Assembly (NCBI RefSeq): GCF_026745355.1
Contig: NC_079209.1
Location: 11,194,535 to 11,258,534 of the forward strand
Source of the DNA: Beta vulgaris subsp. vulgaris
Lineage: Eukaryota > Streptophyta > Magnoliopsida > Caryophyllales > Amaranthaceae
Direction of reading: 5' to 3'
Length of the DNA: 64,000 nt
Shown: positions 19,179-30,487 of the stretch, piece by piece
How the letters are laid out: each line of letters starts with the position of its first letter
Numbering within the stretch: the first letter of the stretch is position 1
Translations under genes and position numbers: made by a program
The notes under the pieces: generated by a model
The model's input: only the letters and a program-made list of their open reading frames with translations
What the model was told of the DNA's origin: nothing
Database searches by the model: none

Positions 19179-22100
19179 GAAAAGGCCTAGTGCAACGACT
19201 TTTAGGACCTATTGCAACGGCTTGATGAACCGTTGCACTAGACCAATCTTTTAGGCAACGGTTATGCCAGTCATTGGTTTCATGTTAGATTATGCGATGG
19301 TTAGGCTATTGTAACGCCAATTAGCAAAAGCTATTGCAACGCCTACATATTATATTATATTATATTATATTATATATATATATATATATATATTACAAGA
19401 TTAAAAGTTGCTCCAAAAGCTCAAGATAGTTGTCATGTATTTAAAATTTTCAAACTAATGAATATATAAGAGTACTAATACAATCCCATGACTAAATTGT
19501 TACTAATATAAACAAAATATATTACATCAAACCAAACTAAATAATTGTTTAGTATGCCACAAAATATTTCTAAGCATATACATATCCTAAATTCCTTCTA
19601 AATACTACCTAAAAGCACCATATTGCAATATATAACTAGCAAGATCCGGCCACCAATAGCGTATATACTGAAACATCTATGTTTGATCTCCGTCATTGGC
19701 TCATTGTTCACCTAATAATTGAAACACGGTAAATAGTTAGAAAACACTAAATTTATTGCCTTATATCGGAAATGGAGTTGGCATAACAATAAAAAAGTCA
19801 CGGAGTAAGATTTCATATATATAGAAGAAACTAGTGGAAAATAGATTAAGGTTAGTTAAAATTGAGTCCATTATAATGGTCTAATTAAATTAAGAATAAA
19901 GTTGTATACTTGTAGTTGTAGTGCTCGATTGCCTGTTGTCCAAGACTTATCTGATCTAAGGAAGCCAACAACCACTCTTGCATGATAATTTCACCACCCT
20001 CATCTAATTGGTACGACAAATTGCTGATTTAGCAGGATGTGTTCGATGAGTTGTGTCTGTGTCCGTCGTCTCTATCTTAACACTGAACAATGAAATGAAT
20101 CTTTTTGATCAATAATAATAGAACCTATTTCTGCCCCCTGTTTTAGACCAGTGCATTTTTTTTTTTAAAAAAAATCCACCATTTTGATGGGTGGACTCCC
20201 TTTGTGGTGTTGTTCATGATAACCTCGGGATAATATGGTTTTGGTACTAGTACTTATCTCCTATGATGCTTCAATTCATGGATGAAATATGAGACATTAG
20301 AAGCATGTATAACATACATGAACTTTTCAGAAAACTTCTGCCATAGCCTACTTAAGACGAAGTCACCAAATTATCCATTTGAATCTAACCATAATAAGTA
20401 TTTAAGCAATCAAAAACTTCTCCCATGGCACAAAACATGTAGACGACACTGAGAAACCTCATGTCTCATAGGTTTCCGTGCTTCATAACTTATATATTGT
20501 ATTTGACTTTCGACCTTTATATCTCTAACATCTCTCTTGTGACTTATTTTGTCAAAATGGTTCTAGTTGGCAGACATATATATCATTATCAAGACGTATT
20601 TTGTTGTAGATATTCAAAACATTGAGTGCACATTACATACCACTGCATTGTGCACTCTTATCCTCTGCAACGACAATTAAGATATTTATGTTTCCACTTC
20701 TCCAGCTTACTCACTACCATTTGTGAAGGGATTTGTGTCTAATACATCTATTGCGTTAGTTCTAATTTGTAGTATGGATTACGGATGACTTGAGGTTAGC
20801 TCTACTGCAAAAAAAAATTCCTTCATATTGAGGAAGCAGCCTGAGCATGTGTACCTCCAACGCCTAATCCTAGACAGAAAACTATGTACAAGATGTTGTC
20901 AATGTTGCATGATTGCATCCCAAAGCTCCATATACTTGTTCAGCTATTTAGAAAAACACTAACATTCTTGTATAGAACTTGTATGAGAAGGGATTTGCAA
21001 TGCTTGTGGGTACCGTATCACTAAATTGCCAAACAACTAGAAAGTATGCTCCTTAATAGCCACTTAAAAGATAAGAAATAGCTATATGTCGGAGAATTTA
21101 GAACAAAAATTAAACTGCAGAAGACTGAATCACAAAGCTGTACTCAGATTCTTAGATTATAGGTAAAACATCCTTGCAAATTTTACGGCTTGATTAATTG
21201 GCGTGAGTCGTAGGAATCAGACAAACCAGACCAACCAACTCTAGTCACCATTGTCCACAAACATGGATTTAATCATTTATAGAATTCTGAACTCTGAAGT
21301 TACCTACCACAGAGACAGAGATCATATATCCAAGAGTAATGCTAAATGGAGAACAATTCACGAGTGAACATGTAAGCAGATAATCTGGTAAATTTACTTC
21401 CTTTTTTTAGGGGATGATAAATTTACTTAGTGTTCTCCATTTAGCTTTTTTTTATATCGAATTCATTCAAGTGCAAAGTTGACATCTTATAGGGGATCAC
21501 TGATAAACAAGAAGATGCAAATTAGTTTGAAAATTCAAGCACACAATTATTTTGAAGAACATACCTTCTGAAGCTCGACTTATGACCCGAAATTTCCCCT
21601 CTTTGTTGGGTTTACTTTAATTTCGACTCTTTGCTGTTTTTACGTGAATATTTTCCTCTTGTGGGGTTATGTTGAGGAAGAATTTGGCCTACTTGATGTG
21701 TTGAGGAGATTATGAAGCTTGTTAACTAGACTATACATCAAAGAAACATAAATATTTCTAATATAACAAGAATTAGCATTGTTACCTACATTCGGTTAGC
21801 GTTGTGAACATATTACATATACAATGTTGAGTGTCGCTTCAGATTGTCTCCAGGCTGTAAAATATACTTTAATTGTTTCCCAAAGTGTAATAATTCAAAA
21901 GGTAACCAGAAGTCAATTTCATCAACTAATGTTAATTCAGAAATTTCATAAAGAGCTTGCATGTCAAAAGTAAGATCGAAGTACCTGTTGCTTAAGATTA
22001 TGATAACCAGACAGTAAATCATGCATAAAGATGTTGCCATTTGTCCGCTAGTCCAGCAGCACCATGCTTGCAACAACAGCTCGAACATGGCTGAGACACA

Positions 22101-23242
22101 AGAAGTCATATGAAATGGCTGATTCTCACATACATAAACCAGTCTTGCTTATGCTAGAAGATTACCTATTTAGACTCTCTAAAACTGCTTCCTCTACTTC
22201 TGCCACAGCATTTCAGAGTTTAGACTTCGAAATAGATACTTAGCAACTGCCAAATTTTGCTCGAGTGGCGTAATCAGGTCAAATAATTTCTCATCCTCAA
22301 GCTTATATATAGATTTAATTTTACGCCAGACTTCATTCTATTTTTTGTAATCTCGCTCGTTTCATATTAGACCAGATATATATATATATTGAGAAGCGAG
22401 GGTTCAAAGATGTTAAAGGCATAGAACATGAAGAAATCATTGGCAGTAAAATTCCCATAACAATTGAAATTGAAAACATACCTTTTGAAGCTGACTGATA
22501 ATTCGAATTCGCCTCTTTGCTTGGGTTTTCTTGAATAATTTCACATACCTGCTGCATTGAAGACTTGAATTTTTTAGATATTCGTGGATTATGGAAGAAT
22601 TTCGAAATAATATTGAAAGAAATCATGAACATACCTTTTCCTCTTCATGAAATCTAAATTCTTCCTCTTCCTTTATTTTGCAGATACTCGTGAATTTAGG
22701 AATTCATGAACATACCTTTTGAATTGTAATATTAAGAATCTCATGAATTCCTAAATTCCTCTTCCTCTTAGTAGATAATCACAATTCTCATACCTTAAGC
22801 AGTTGAATGATTTGGGAAATTGGAAATTTTTTCAAGTATATATTTTAGGGTTTCTTAATACTTCGATCAGTTACAGTGTGAATGGGTTTTTTTTTCTTGT
22901 TTTACGAAAATTCAAGGTATTAAATTAGAAGTCTTTTTTGTGAAAGTTTTGAAATTTTGTGAAAAAAAGAGAGGGAAAGATCATTGTTGCCAGAAATAAT
23001 GTCTTATGCGACAACCTTAAATTATCTTGATGTATAATTCCATCTAATGCAACGACAATAAGCAAGTCGTTGCGATAAATATACCTAACGCAACGGTCAT
23101 TATGAAGCCGTTGCAGTTGTTCAATCCATGAATCTAAATTGACATGGACCGTTGCAATAGATGCTCCTACTGCAACGGTGTAAAAAACAATCGTAGCATT
23201 AGCTAATTTTAGCCATTGCCTTTGATTAAAAATGTAGTAGTA
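18986..23242. mobile_element. Probable non-autonomous DNA transposon with GCAACG subterminal repeats
   Basis: The left end TACTACTGTATTAAAAGGCA and the reverse complement of the right end, TACTACTACATTTTTAATCA followed by AAGGCAATGG, match over about 25 bp. Both ends carry dense TTGCAACGG / CCGTTGCAA repeats (19021-19340 and 22990-23190), a layout known from CACTA-like elements, and the termini resemble CACTA ends with the first base changed. No clear target duplication was found. The interior has no transposase. Minus-strand frames such as 22109-21813 have no recognised domain, and repeated ACATACCTTTTGAA motifs (21560, 22480, 22710) look like donor splice sites of a captured gene. Confidence 0.5.
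19346..19394. repeat. AT-rich microsatellite
   Basis: (TATAT)n followed by (TA)n, next to the left subterminal repeats. Confidence 0.9.
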
Positions 23243-23380
23243 TTAAGTTCTTTGTTCCTCTCAGTTAATTTTTGAAAAATGTACTTCGATTGCTCAATTT
23301 GTTAGCACTAACGATATTTGTTCTTAACATGTTCTACATTCCTTTATTCTTGTCAAAATGAAAAACATAAAATATAAGCC

Positions 23381-23842
23381 TTTTCACCATATACCCCTAG
23401 CAAGTTTTTTAATTCACCATATACCCTTTATATTTCCAAAATTCGCCATGTACTACTCAAGCTCTTGATAATTCACCATGTGCCCTTAATAATTAATGAC
23501 TATCAACTTTTTTTTATCATTAAACTCTAGTACCATTTAAACCTTAATTAATCCATATTTAACTCATTTAGTCTAACAAATTAGCATTGAAACAACACCT
23601 AAAGAAGAAGAAAGACAGTTATGGAGGAAGAGTGATAAGAGGGGTCATTTGTGGTGTTATAATGGTAGTCAATTAAGGTTAACGACTCAAATAGGGGTTA
23701 ATTAGGGTTTAGTAACAAAATTAAGCGATATTGACTAAAAAAGGTAATAGGCATTAGTCATTAACAACATATAGTGAATTTTGACTAACTTGAGGGATAT
23801 ATGGTGAATTTTGAAAAGTACGAGGATATATGATTAATAAAA
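23381..23842. mobile_element. CACC/GGTGAA inverted-repeat element (copy 2)
   Basis: The left end reads TTTTCACCATATACCCCTAG, with two more units ATTCACCATATACCC and ATTCGCCATGTACTACTC. The right end carries the complementary series ATATAGTGAATTTTGA, GGGATATATGGTGAATTTT and GAGGATATATG. The centre is AT-rich (TTAATTAGGGTTTAG). It has no coding capacity and is the same family as 4440-4672 and 42668-43502. Confidence 0.7.
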
Positions 23843-23864
23843 ATATTATGTAATGAAGGGCTAC

Positions 23865-26515
23865 TCAATAACAAATGAGATTGGTATATGCATAGAAGTA
23901 GGTAGTCGTATCGTGATGATGAAGAACACGTGCAATTTGCAAAGGGCTTTTACATGGCATAACAAGAAAGCCAGAACCATTGTTAAGATTATCTTTAGGC
24001 TTAGTTTTGATTGCCATTGATGTTGTGGATGGCCCTAAAAATTGACCTAGAAAAGGCTTATGATAGACTTGAATGAGATTTTATTCATGACATGCTGATC
24101 AGTCATATCCTTGATAGGCACACTTGTAACTTAATCATGAGCTGCATCTTCTTTGTGTCCTCTTCTGTCATTGTTGATGGTCATCCAAGTGATTTCTTCC
24201 AGCTCTCTAGGGGTATTAGGAAGGGAGACCCCCTCTCCCTCTACATTTTTATCCTATGCATGAAACATCTGACTCATATGATAAATGAGAGTGTGGCTAG
24301 CTCTGGGTGGACCCTTTTCTCCTTCCATCGAAATAGGGTCCATATATCCCAACTTTTTTTTGCGGATGATATATTGTTATTTGGGGAGACCAATGTGAGT
24401 ACCGCTGATGTTATATATACTATAGACCTCAGAAGCCTTCCACACAAAGTCAGACCTAAAAATGAATCCCCATAAGAGCTTGGTTTAAAATATTTTTCTA
24501 AAAACACTGATCTCAGGCTTAGTACCCTGCTACCTGCTAGGATGAACATTCCCTCAAAACTCGACCTTGGCATTTACTTATGCTTCCCCCTTACTGACGA
24601 AAGACCAACCAAAAGCAATTGAGTCACATTGTTAGAAAAGTCCAAAACAAGCTTTCTAGTTGGAAAGCAAAGTTCTTATCCAAGGCTGGAAGGACTACCC
24701 TTATCTCTTCGACTCTGAATGCCATTCCTTCTTATTATATGAATTGCATCTCCCTGCCTAAGTCCATCGATCACGAAGACTATTTACTCCATTGTGAGAA
24801 CCTTCTACTGAGGAAAGAAGGAGCACGAACACAAATTGGTTCTAATTGCATGAGAAAAGATTTATAGGCCTAAGGAAACTGGTGAGCTAGGGATCGGAAG
24901 CAGTGACATCTCGAATAGCATTGCCTTAGCTAAACTTTGTTGGAAGATGAACTCTATGGACATTATTCTGACTACCGAGGTTATCTTTCAAATATATTAT
25001 AGAGGAAGGGATAATCCTAAACCTTTTAAAACTGGATCTCACATATGGCAAGATATGGGATAAGGGTGGGATAATTTTTCTAAGTTTTCGGGTTGGTGCC
25101 TAGGAAAAGGGGATTGTGTCTCTTTTTGGTATGATGCATGTTTGGACTCCATTTGACCCTTTGAGAGAGGTGGTAGCTGGCCCAATGTCCTGCAGTGAGA
25201 ATGAGCGAAAAGTTGAAATCATTATTAACCAGAGGCAATGTAATCTCGAGAACTTAACCCTCACACTTCCCCCCCCCCCCATATACTTAACTTGATCATG
25301 AAGTACCCTAGGGACGAAAATGATTAGGTTTGTGAAGACACCCTTGCCTGCTAGGTGGCTAAGGGCAACTGTTTTCACTCTTACCTTATCTATAAAAATG
25401 AATGGGAAAGGACTATCCCTTACTGTGGTAGAGATTGGAACTGGAATAGTGTTTGGTCTGACCCTTGCCACCCCAAGATCCAACATTTCCTCTAGGCTTG
25501 TCCATGGAATGAAATCCCAACTAAAGCTACTCTTTATGCCAGAAAAATCATTGATTACCCTAGCTGCCCATTTTGCCAAATGATTCCTGAATCATGTGTC
25601 CATGTCGTTAGAGAATGTGTCAGAGTAAAAGAAACCTGGCTAAAATGTGGTCTCCTCCATGACTTTTTTCTATAGATTTTAAAACGTGGCTAAACTATAA
25701 TATTAATTCTAAAGTGGTAATGGAGAACCATAACAACATTCCTTGGGCCACGTTATTTACCTTCCTCTGTTGAAATATATATTAGAAGGAACCTTTGGGT
25801 CTTCAGTAGTAATGTTCTCAAACTAGATCATTTTTGGCACCAATCAGTCTTCCTTGTCACAGAATATGCTTACTCAAGGCCTATTCAAACCTTAATCCAG
25901 AAACCCCCGCAACCACCTCAAATCTCCATGAATCATGAGTTTACTATAATAATGGATGCCTCTTTTTGCACTGCTAATGTTCATGCAGGTATGGGAGCCA
26001 TTAATAGAAGCAAAACGGGTCAATGGATGGAAGGTTTCTATGCAAATTTGGTATGTAATGATGCCAATCTTGTAGAGATCCTTGCCATATATGAAATGCT
26101 ACTATGGATAAAAGCGAAACAATGGAAGAAGTGCCTCATCCTTTCGGATTCTTTGATAGCAGTGGACTGTATAAATGGAAGTACGAGGATAAGAGATCGT
26201 TATAAAAATCATACTACCGTGTGCATGTAGCTGTTGCAGAGGGAGAGGCACATTTAGCTGGAAAAAGTGGATTGGGATCAAGTTCGAGAGGCTGATATCC
26301 TAGCAAGAACAAGTCGCAAAGGTTGTGGGGAGGTGGTGGTTTTCCGCCAATTTTGTATAGCCCCGTGGGGTGAAACTAAGCATTAGGGCAGAAGATATTA
26401 CTTTTGAATATTTATGCTTGTCTTGTAATGATGGGATCATAAATCCCTATGCTAGCTAGACTAGCTAACTTTGATGGCTTGATTTTTTAATTTTTCGTTC
26501 TAGTTAACCAAAAAA
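23865..26515 (+). mobile_element. Decayed 5'-truncated LINE
   Basis: Reverse transcriptase, zf-RVT and RNase H domains follow in the usual order on the plus strand. The 5' boundary is set by loss of coding sense near 23865 and the 3' boundary by a short A-run near 26510. No target duplication was found. It has the RNase H lineage type. Confidence 0.75.
24030..26390 (+). pseudogene. LINE ORF2 fragment: RT - zf-RVT - RNase H
   Basis: RT starts with ALKIDLEKAYDRLE near 24035, then LSRGIRKGDPLSLYIFILCM and SQLFFADDILLFGE (24092-24475). The RT thumb continues at 24619 with VQNKLSSWKAKFLSKAGRTTL. A zf-RVT region around 25480-25650 reads PSCPFCQMIPESCVHVVREC. RNase H starts near 25928 with FTIIMDASF, with DANLVEILAIYEMLLWIKA and LILSDSLIAVDCI, and ends near 26330 past frameshifts. 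At least eight interruptions make it inactive. The endonuclease and ORF1 are missing through 5' truncation. Confidence 0.82.
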
Positions 26516-26945
26516 ACTATGTATCTTTTTTATTAATTGAAAAGTAAAACCTAAATACATTTTGCATTATTGTATACTGATGTTACATTATCACGAACAA
26601 GAAAATTATGAGACTAGTGTTTCATGGGGTATTGCTAATTCTTTATAGAAATTATTCAGAGATTAGATGACTATAGAAGCTGACACGAATATTCGTGAAT
26701 AATGAGTGGATGTGAGTCAACATAGTAGTATTAAACAAAGTAGAGCAAGTTGACAATTATTAGTTGAAACTTGATTTTATATGAAAAAAAATAGCGGAAA
26801 TATGTTCAAGGGGGCGAATAGCAGATGCATATTCATCCATATATACACTTCAATAATGTTATAATGTTTAGTTCGTATAATGATCAATAATTTGTGGAAT
26901 CCTGTATTGTTTTTAAATTACTAATGAGTAAAATTCTAGAAAAGA
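26516..26945. other. AT-rich stretch without recognised feature
   Basis: No coding sense or repeat structure was recognised. Confidence 0.5.
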
Positions 26946-28471
26946 ACGATTTTACATTAGTGTTAATGTGAGACCAATTGATGTAATACTCAAAGTGAAA
27001 TTAATTAAGCGATTCAACCATTTAATTATGCTAGTAAACTAATCACATTTCTCCTTAATTTATATTTTCTCACTCCTCAACCTCATTTCTCTTTCTTATA
27101 TCCCTCTTCACTACCAACTCTCATTTATGGAAGCTAGTCACTCCTTTCTAACTCTCTCAATTTTTACTCCCCATTACAGTTTGTTCTTGCCATTTTCAAC
27201 CCAAATCTTTTTCCATTTTCTATTTCTGCTTCTACTTTTCTTTTTTCGTCCATTTTATGTTCTTGCTTCGTTTTTATATTTCGTTCTTCATTTATTTTTT
27301 GATTTTAGGGTTGTTATTATTCTATTTTCTAGTTTTGTTTTGGTGGTGGTTAAGAAATTTTTGCATGGATATTGAAACTTTATTTTGGGATGTCTAATGT
27401 GATAGTTAAGACATTTTCTTTGTTTTAGTGACTGAAATCAGGTTGTCTGTTTAGTTGAAGTATGGATGGCGAACTCTACTTGTATCGTTGGTATAAGTTT
27501 TATACACTTGTTTTGTAAATCGAAAAATTAATTAACACTTTTAAAATCATTAGTTACTACTTGTTGTGGATTAGTTATTTTTCAATTTTCTAGCACTTAG
27601 ACCCTATTCATGATGTAGTAGTTAATATTTTTGACGAATTAGTTATTAAGTTTGGCAAATTAGTTAAGTATTGTAATACAAAAGTTTAGAGCTAGAGATC
27701 TATATGTAGACTTACATTATTTTTTTAGTTAACATATCTAGTACATTAGTTAGTGTTGTTTTATTATTAGTTAAGATGTATTGAGCATTATTTAGTTTTC
27801 AATATAAAACATAAAATTAACTTGTTTATAAATCTATAATGTCAAATACAAAAGATAACCAGAAGAAAGAAGTTGAGTAAGGATTTGATATAACTGAAAT
27901 TAGAGAAGAAAGAGATAATGGTTTATGCTTGATATTGAAATTATGGCCAATAAAATGCATTATAATCTGGTTTCTGTGATATAACTAATATACGTTAGTG
28001 CTTAACTAATACTCCCTCCGTCCCAATTTAGTTGTTACATTTGCTTTTTCACAGTTTATGAGATGCAATTTCAAACATCAATATCTTGAGTTATATATAT
28101 GAAAAAATTATAAAAACTATATATTTGGAAAATACAATTGGGACGAATCAAACAAGATCCAACATGACTATGTTTTTTCTTGTGTATATGGAGTAAAAGA
28201 TAGTCAAAGTTATAACGTGAATAGTGCCTACGGTCAAAATGTAGCAACTAAATTGTGACGGAGGGAGTATACTTCAGCAGTTAACTAATATATTTCAGCA
28301 ATTAACTAATATATACTTCAGCACTTAACTAATTCATGTAGAAACAATTTAAGACTAACATAACTAATAGGTGTAAGCACGCACTTAACTAATTTTACTG
28401 ATTGTTTGATGCACGCGTATGATGTCAGTGTGACATCAGCTGGTCTCACGTTAACACTAATATGAGATCGT
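26946..28471. mobile_element. Inverted-repeat DNA element with opposed TTAACTAAT arrays
   Basis: The left end reads ATTAGTGTTAATGTGAGACC near 26960, and the reverse complement of the right end reads ATTAGTGTTAACGTGAGACC, within arms of about 40 bp. The left half holds about eight ATTAGTTA motifs (27550-27775) and the right half about seven TAACTAAT motifs (27984-28390) in the opposite orientation. A Stowaway element is nested in the right half. A hydrophobic open frame at 27127-27375 has no recognised domain. No target duplication was found. A Mutator-like or CACTA-like non-autonomous element is possible. Confidence 0.6.
28012..28267. mobile_element. Stowaway MITE (256 bp)
   Basis: Textbook ends: CTCCCTCCGTCCCAATTTAG and, as reverse complement, CTCCCTCCGTCACAATTTAG, each flanked by TA (28010-28011 and 28268-28269). 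No coding sense. Such elements are moved by Tc1/mariner transposases supplied in trans. Confidence 0.95.
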
Positions 28472-28756
28472 CTCTTTAAAAAGTACCATTATGTATTTAA
28501 TCACCTTTATGCTCTTTTGTGCTTAAACACTCTTATATTTTTACTACTTTACATCCTCAACAATAAAGTGTCAATATGGATTTTCCCCTACAAACTTTTC
28601 TTTATACCTCTCATAGAATATTATATTGATTTATTCTAAGCATAAACTTACATTTTTTTTTAGCCACGTTTAAGGAAGCCCATGGGTTTGCCTAAGGATA
28701 AGATAAATGTACATCAACATTGATTGTCCTGAATCCTGATTATGGGTGCTCAGATG

Positions 28757-29296
28757 TAGAGCTGGCAAAAACTGACCCAACCTGATAACCCGATCTGAAA
28801 CTGAACTGAAAATTCCGGGTTTGGGTTGAAATTTTCGACCTCAAAAAAAAATTGGGTCGACCCAACCCGCCCTGAAAATATAATGGGTTAGGTTCAGGTT
28901 GACCTTTTGAACCTGAAAGTAACCCGAAATGACCTGATTTAAAAATAACTTATATTATGTTAGGTTAGCCCTTAGCCAGTTAGGTTATAATATTGGGTCA
29001 AGCCCAACTCACTTCCACCTGAAAATTCTGGCTTTGAATGTTGAAACTTAAACTTGTTACATGTGCAGTACCTTTCTGAATTAAGTTGCTAGTTTTTTTA
29101 TCATTGGATATTTAGATTTTTATTTCAGGTCATTTTGGGTAGGTTTCGGGTCAACCCGAAAAATATAAGGTCGGGTTTGGGTTGAGGTTTTCGACCTGAA
29201 ATATAAATTAGGTCGGGTTTGGATCAAGGGTAATGACCTGAAATATAAATCAGATCAACCTGAAATCGACCCAACCCGACCTGATTGCCATCCCTA
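28757..29296. mobile_element. hAT-type MITE (540 bp) with 8-bp target duplication
   Basis: Ends TAGAGCTGGCAA and, as reverse complement, TAGGGATGGCAA, flanked by the perfect 8-bp duplication CTCAGATG (28749-28756 and 29297-29304). The interior is made of GGGTCGGGTT / AACCCGACCC type motifs in both orientations, so it can fold on itself. No transposase. Confidence 0.93.
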
Positions 29297-29304
29297 CTCA
29301 GATG

Positions 29305-30482
29305 CTCTACATAAGTTGGCCCCAACTGTTGATTTAATAATTTAACTCCTTTTATCCCCAACTTTTAACTGTTGCGAGTTGTTTTCCTAAAACATCAAAA
29401 TATGACGTATCCCAAGATATCAGTCTATATATTTTGACATCCAATTTACCAATTAAAAGAAAAATAAAAGATCTAAGAAGACAGTGACAACCACACACAA
29501 CACGTACTAGTTTTGCTCACTGCCCATAACAATTAAAGACACCCAAAAGGCCAACATAATTGACGTCTTTGGAGTTTACTATATTTGTGCGTTGACATTG
29601 AATAAGCACACTACTAATGGTCTACGTTTCTTCCCTTTTATTTCTCTTGGTTGCAACTAATTTGGTCCACAAATGTGAGTTTTAGTATTCGTAAATGATC
29701 AACAAAACAATTCAAAACGACAACTTTTTCAACGAGCTAACCCTTACATAGAAGGAAAAGACCAACAATTTTTATTAGGGTCGGCAAATAAATACAAGAG
29801 TATACAACTTATTTTCCCTAATTTGGTGGTCAGTTGTCACTCTCAAACTCGAAGAGACAATGGTCATCATGCATGCCACGCATGACAGGTCTAGTTGATC
29901 ACATTAATAAGTTTAAAAGAAAAAAGAACGATCATATAGAAGAAACTCAATTGTTAGGATAGTTAATTTACAAAGTAACAAATTTCTATAATTTATAGCA
30001 GTAACCACATACTGAAATTAGCAAGAATTTGAAGTTGACACAATGGTGTCAGCGCCTTATTCTATAGCATTATTGCATATACATCTCCCAATTGTAGTAC
30101 ATTTTTTAATAAGGAAATAAAACGCTAGTCGTAACATGATGACCAATCTAAAGCATCTTTATGCATGATTAAAGAGAAAGAAAGCAAGGTTTGGAGACTC
30201 AAATCAATAAGAGAGAGAAGAAGTGCAGTGACCTCAGTGCACTATATATATAGTTCAACTTTGTTAGCTTCATAAAAAACGTGCGTAATTTGAACCTCCT
30301 CAAACATCTTCAAATCTTCTGCACTATTAAATTAAAGAGTTAATAACTTATTGGGATCTACAACTTTTTAACAACTTGGATAATTATTAAATTATCTCCT
30401 TCAATAATAAACTTTTTAATACCTAAATAAACATCCTCCCTAACCCCTTGTCTTAAAACCCATTGCTTTAGCTAACATGATG
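29305..30482. other. Intergenic stretch without recognised gene
   Basis: No convincing coding frame, RNA gene or element end was found on either strand. This is one of the longer segments I cannot assign. Confidence 0.5.
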
Positions 30483-30487
30483 GAGTC

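Noticed and set aside
27127..27375. 82-codon hydrophobic frame
   Set aside because: T-rich composition gives Phe/Leu by chance. No domain, and it lies inside a non-autonomous element.
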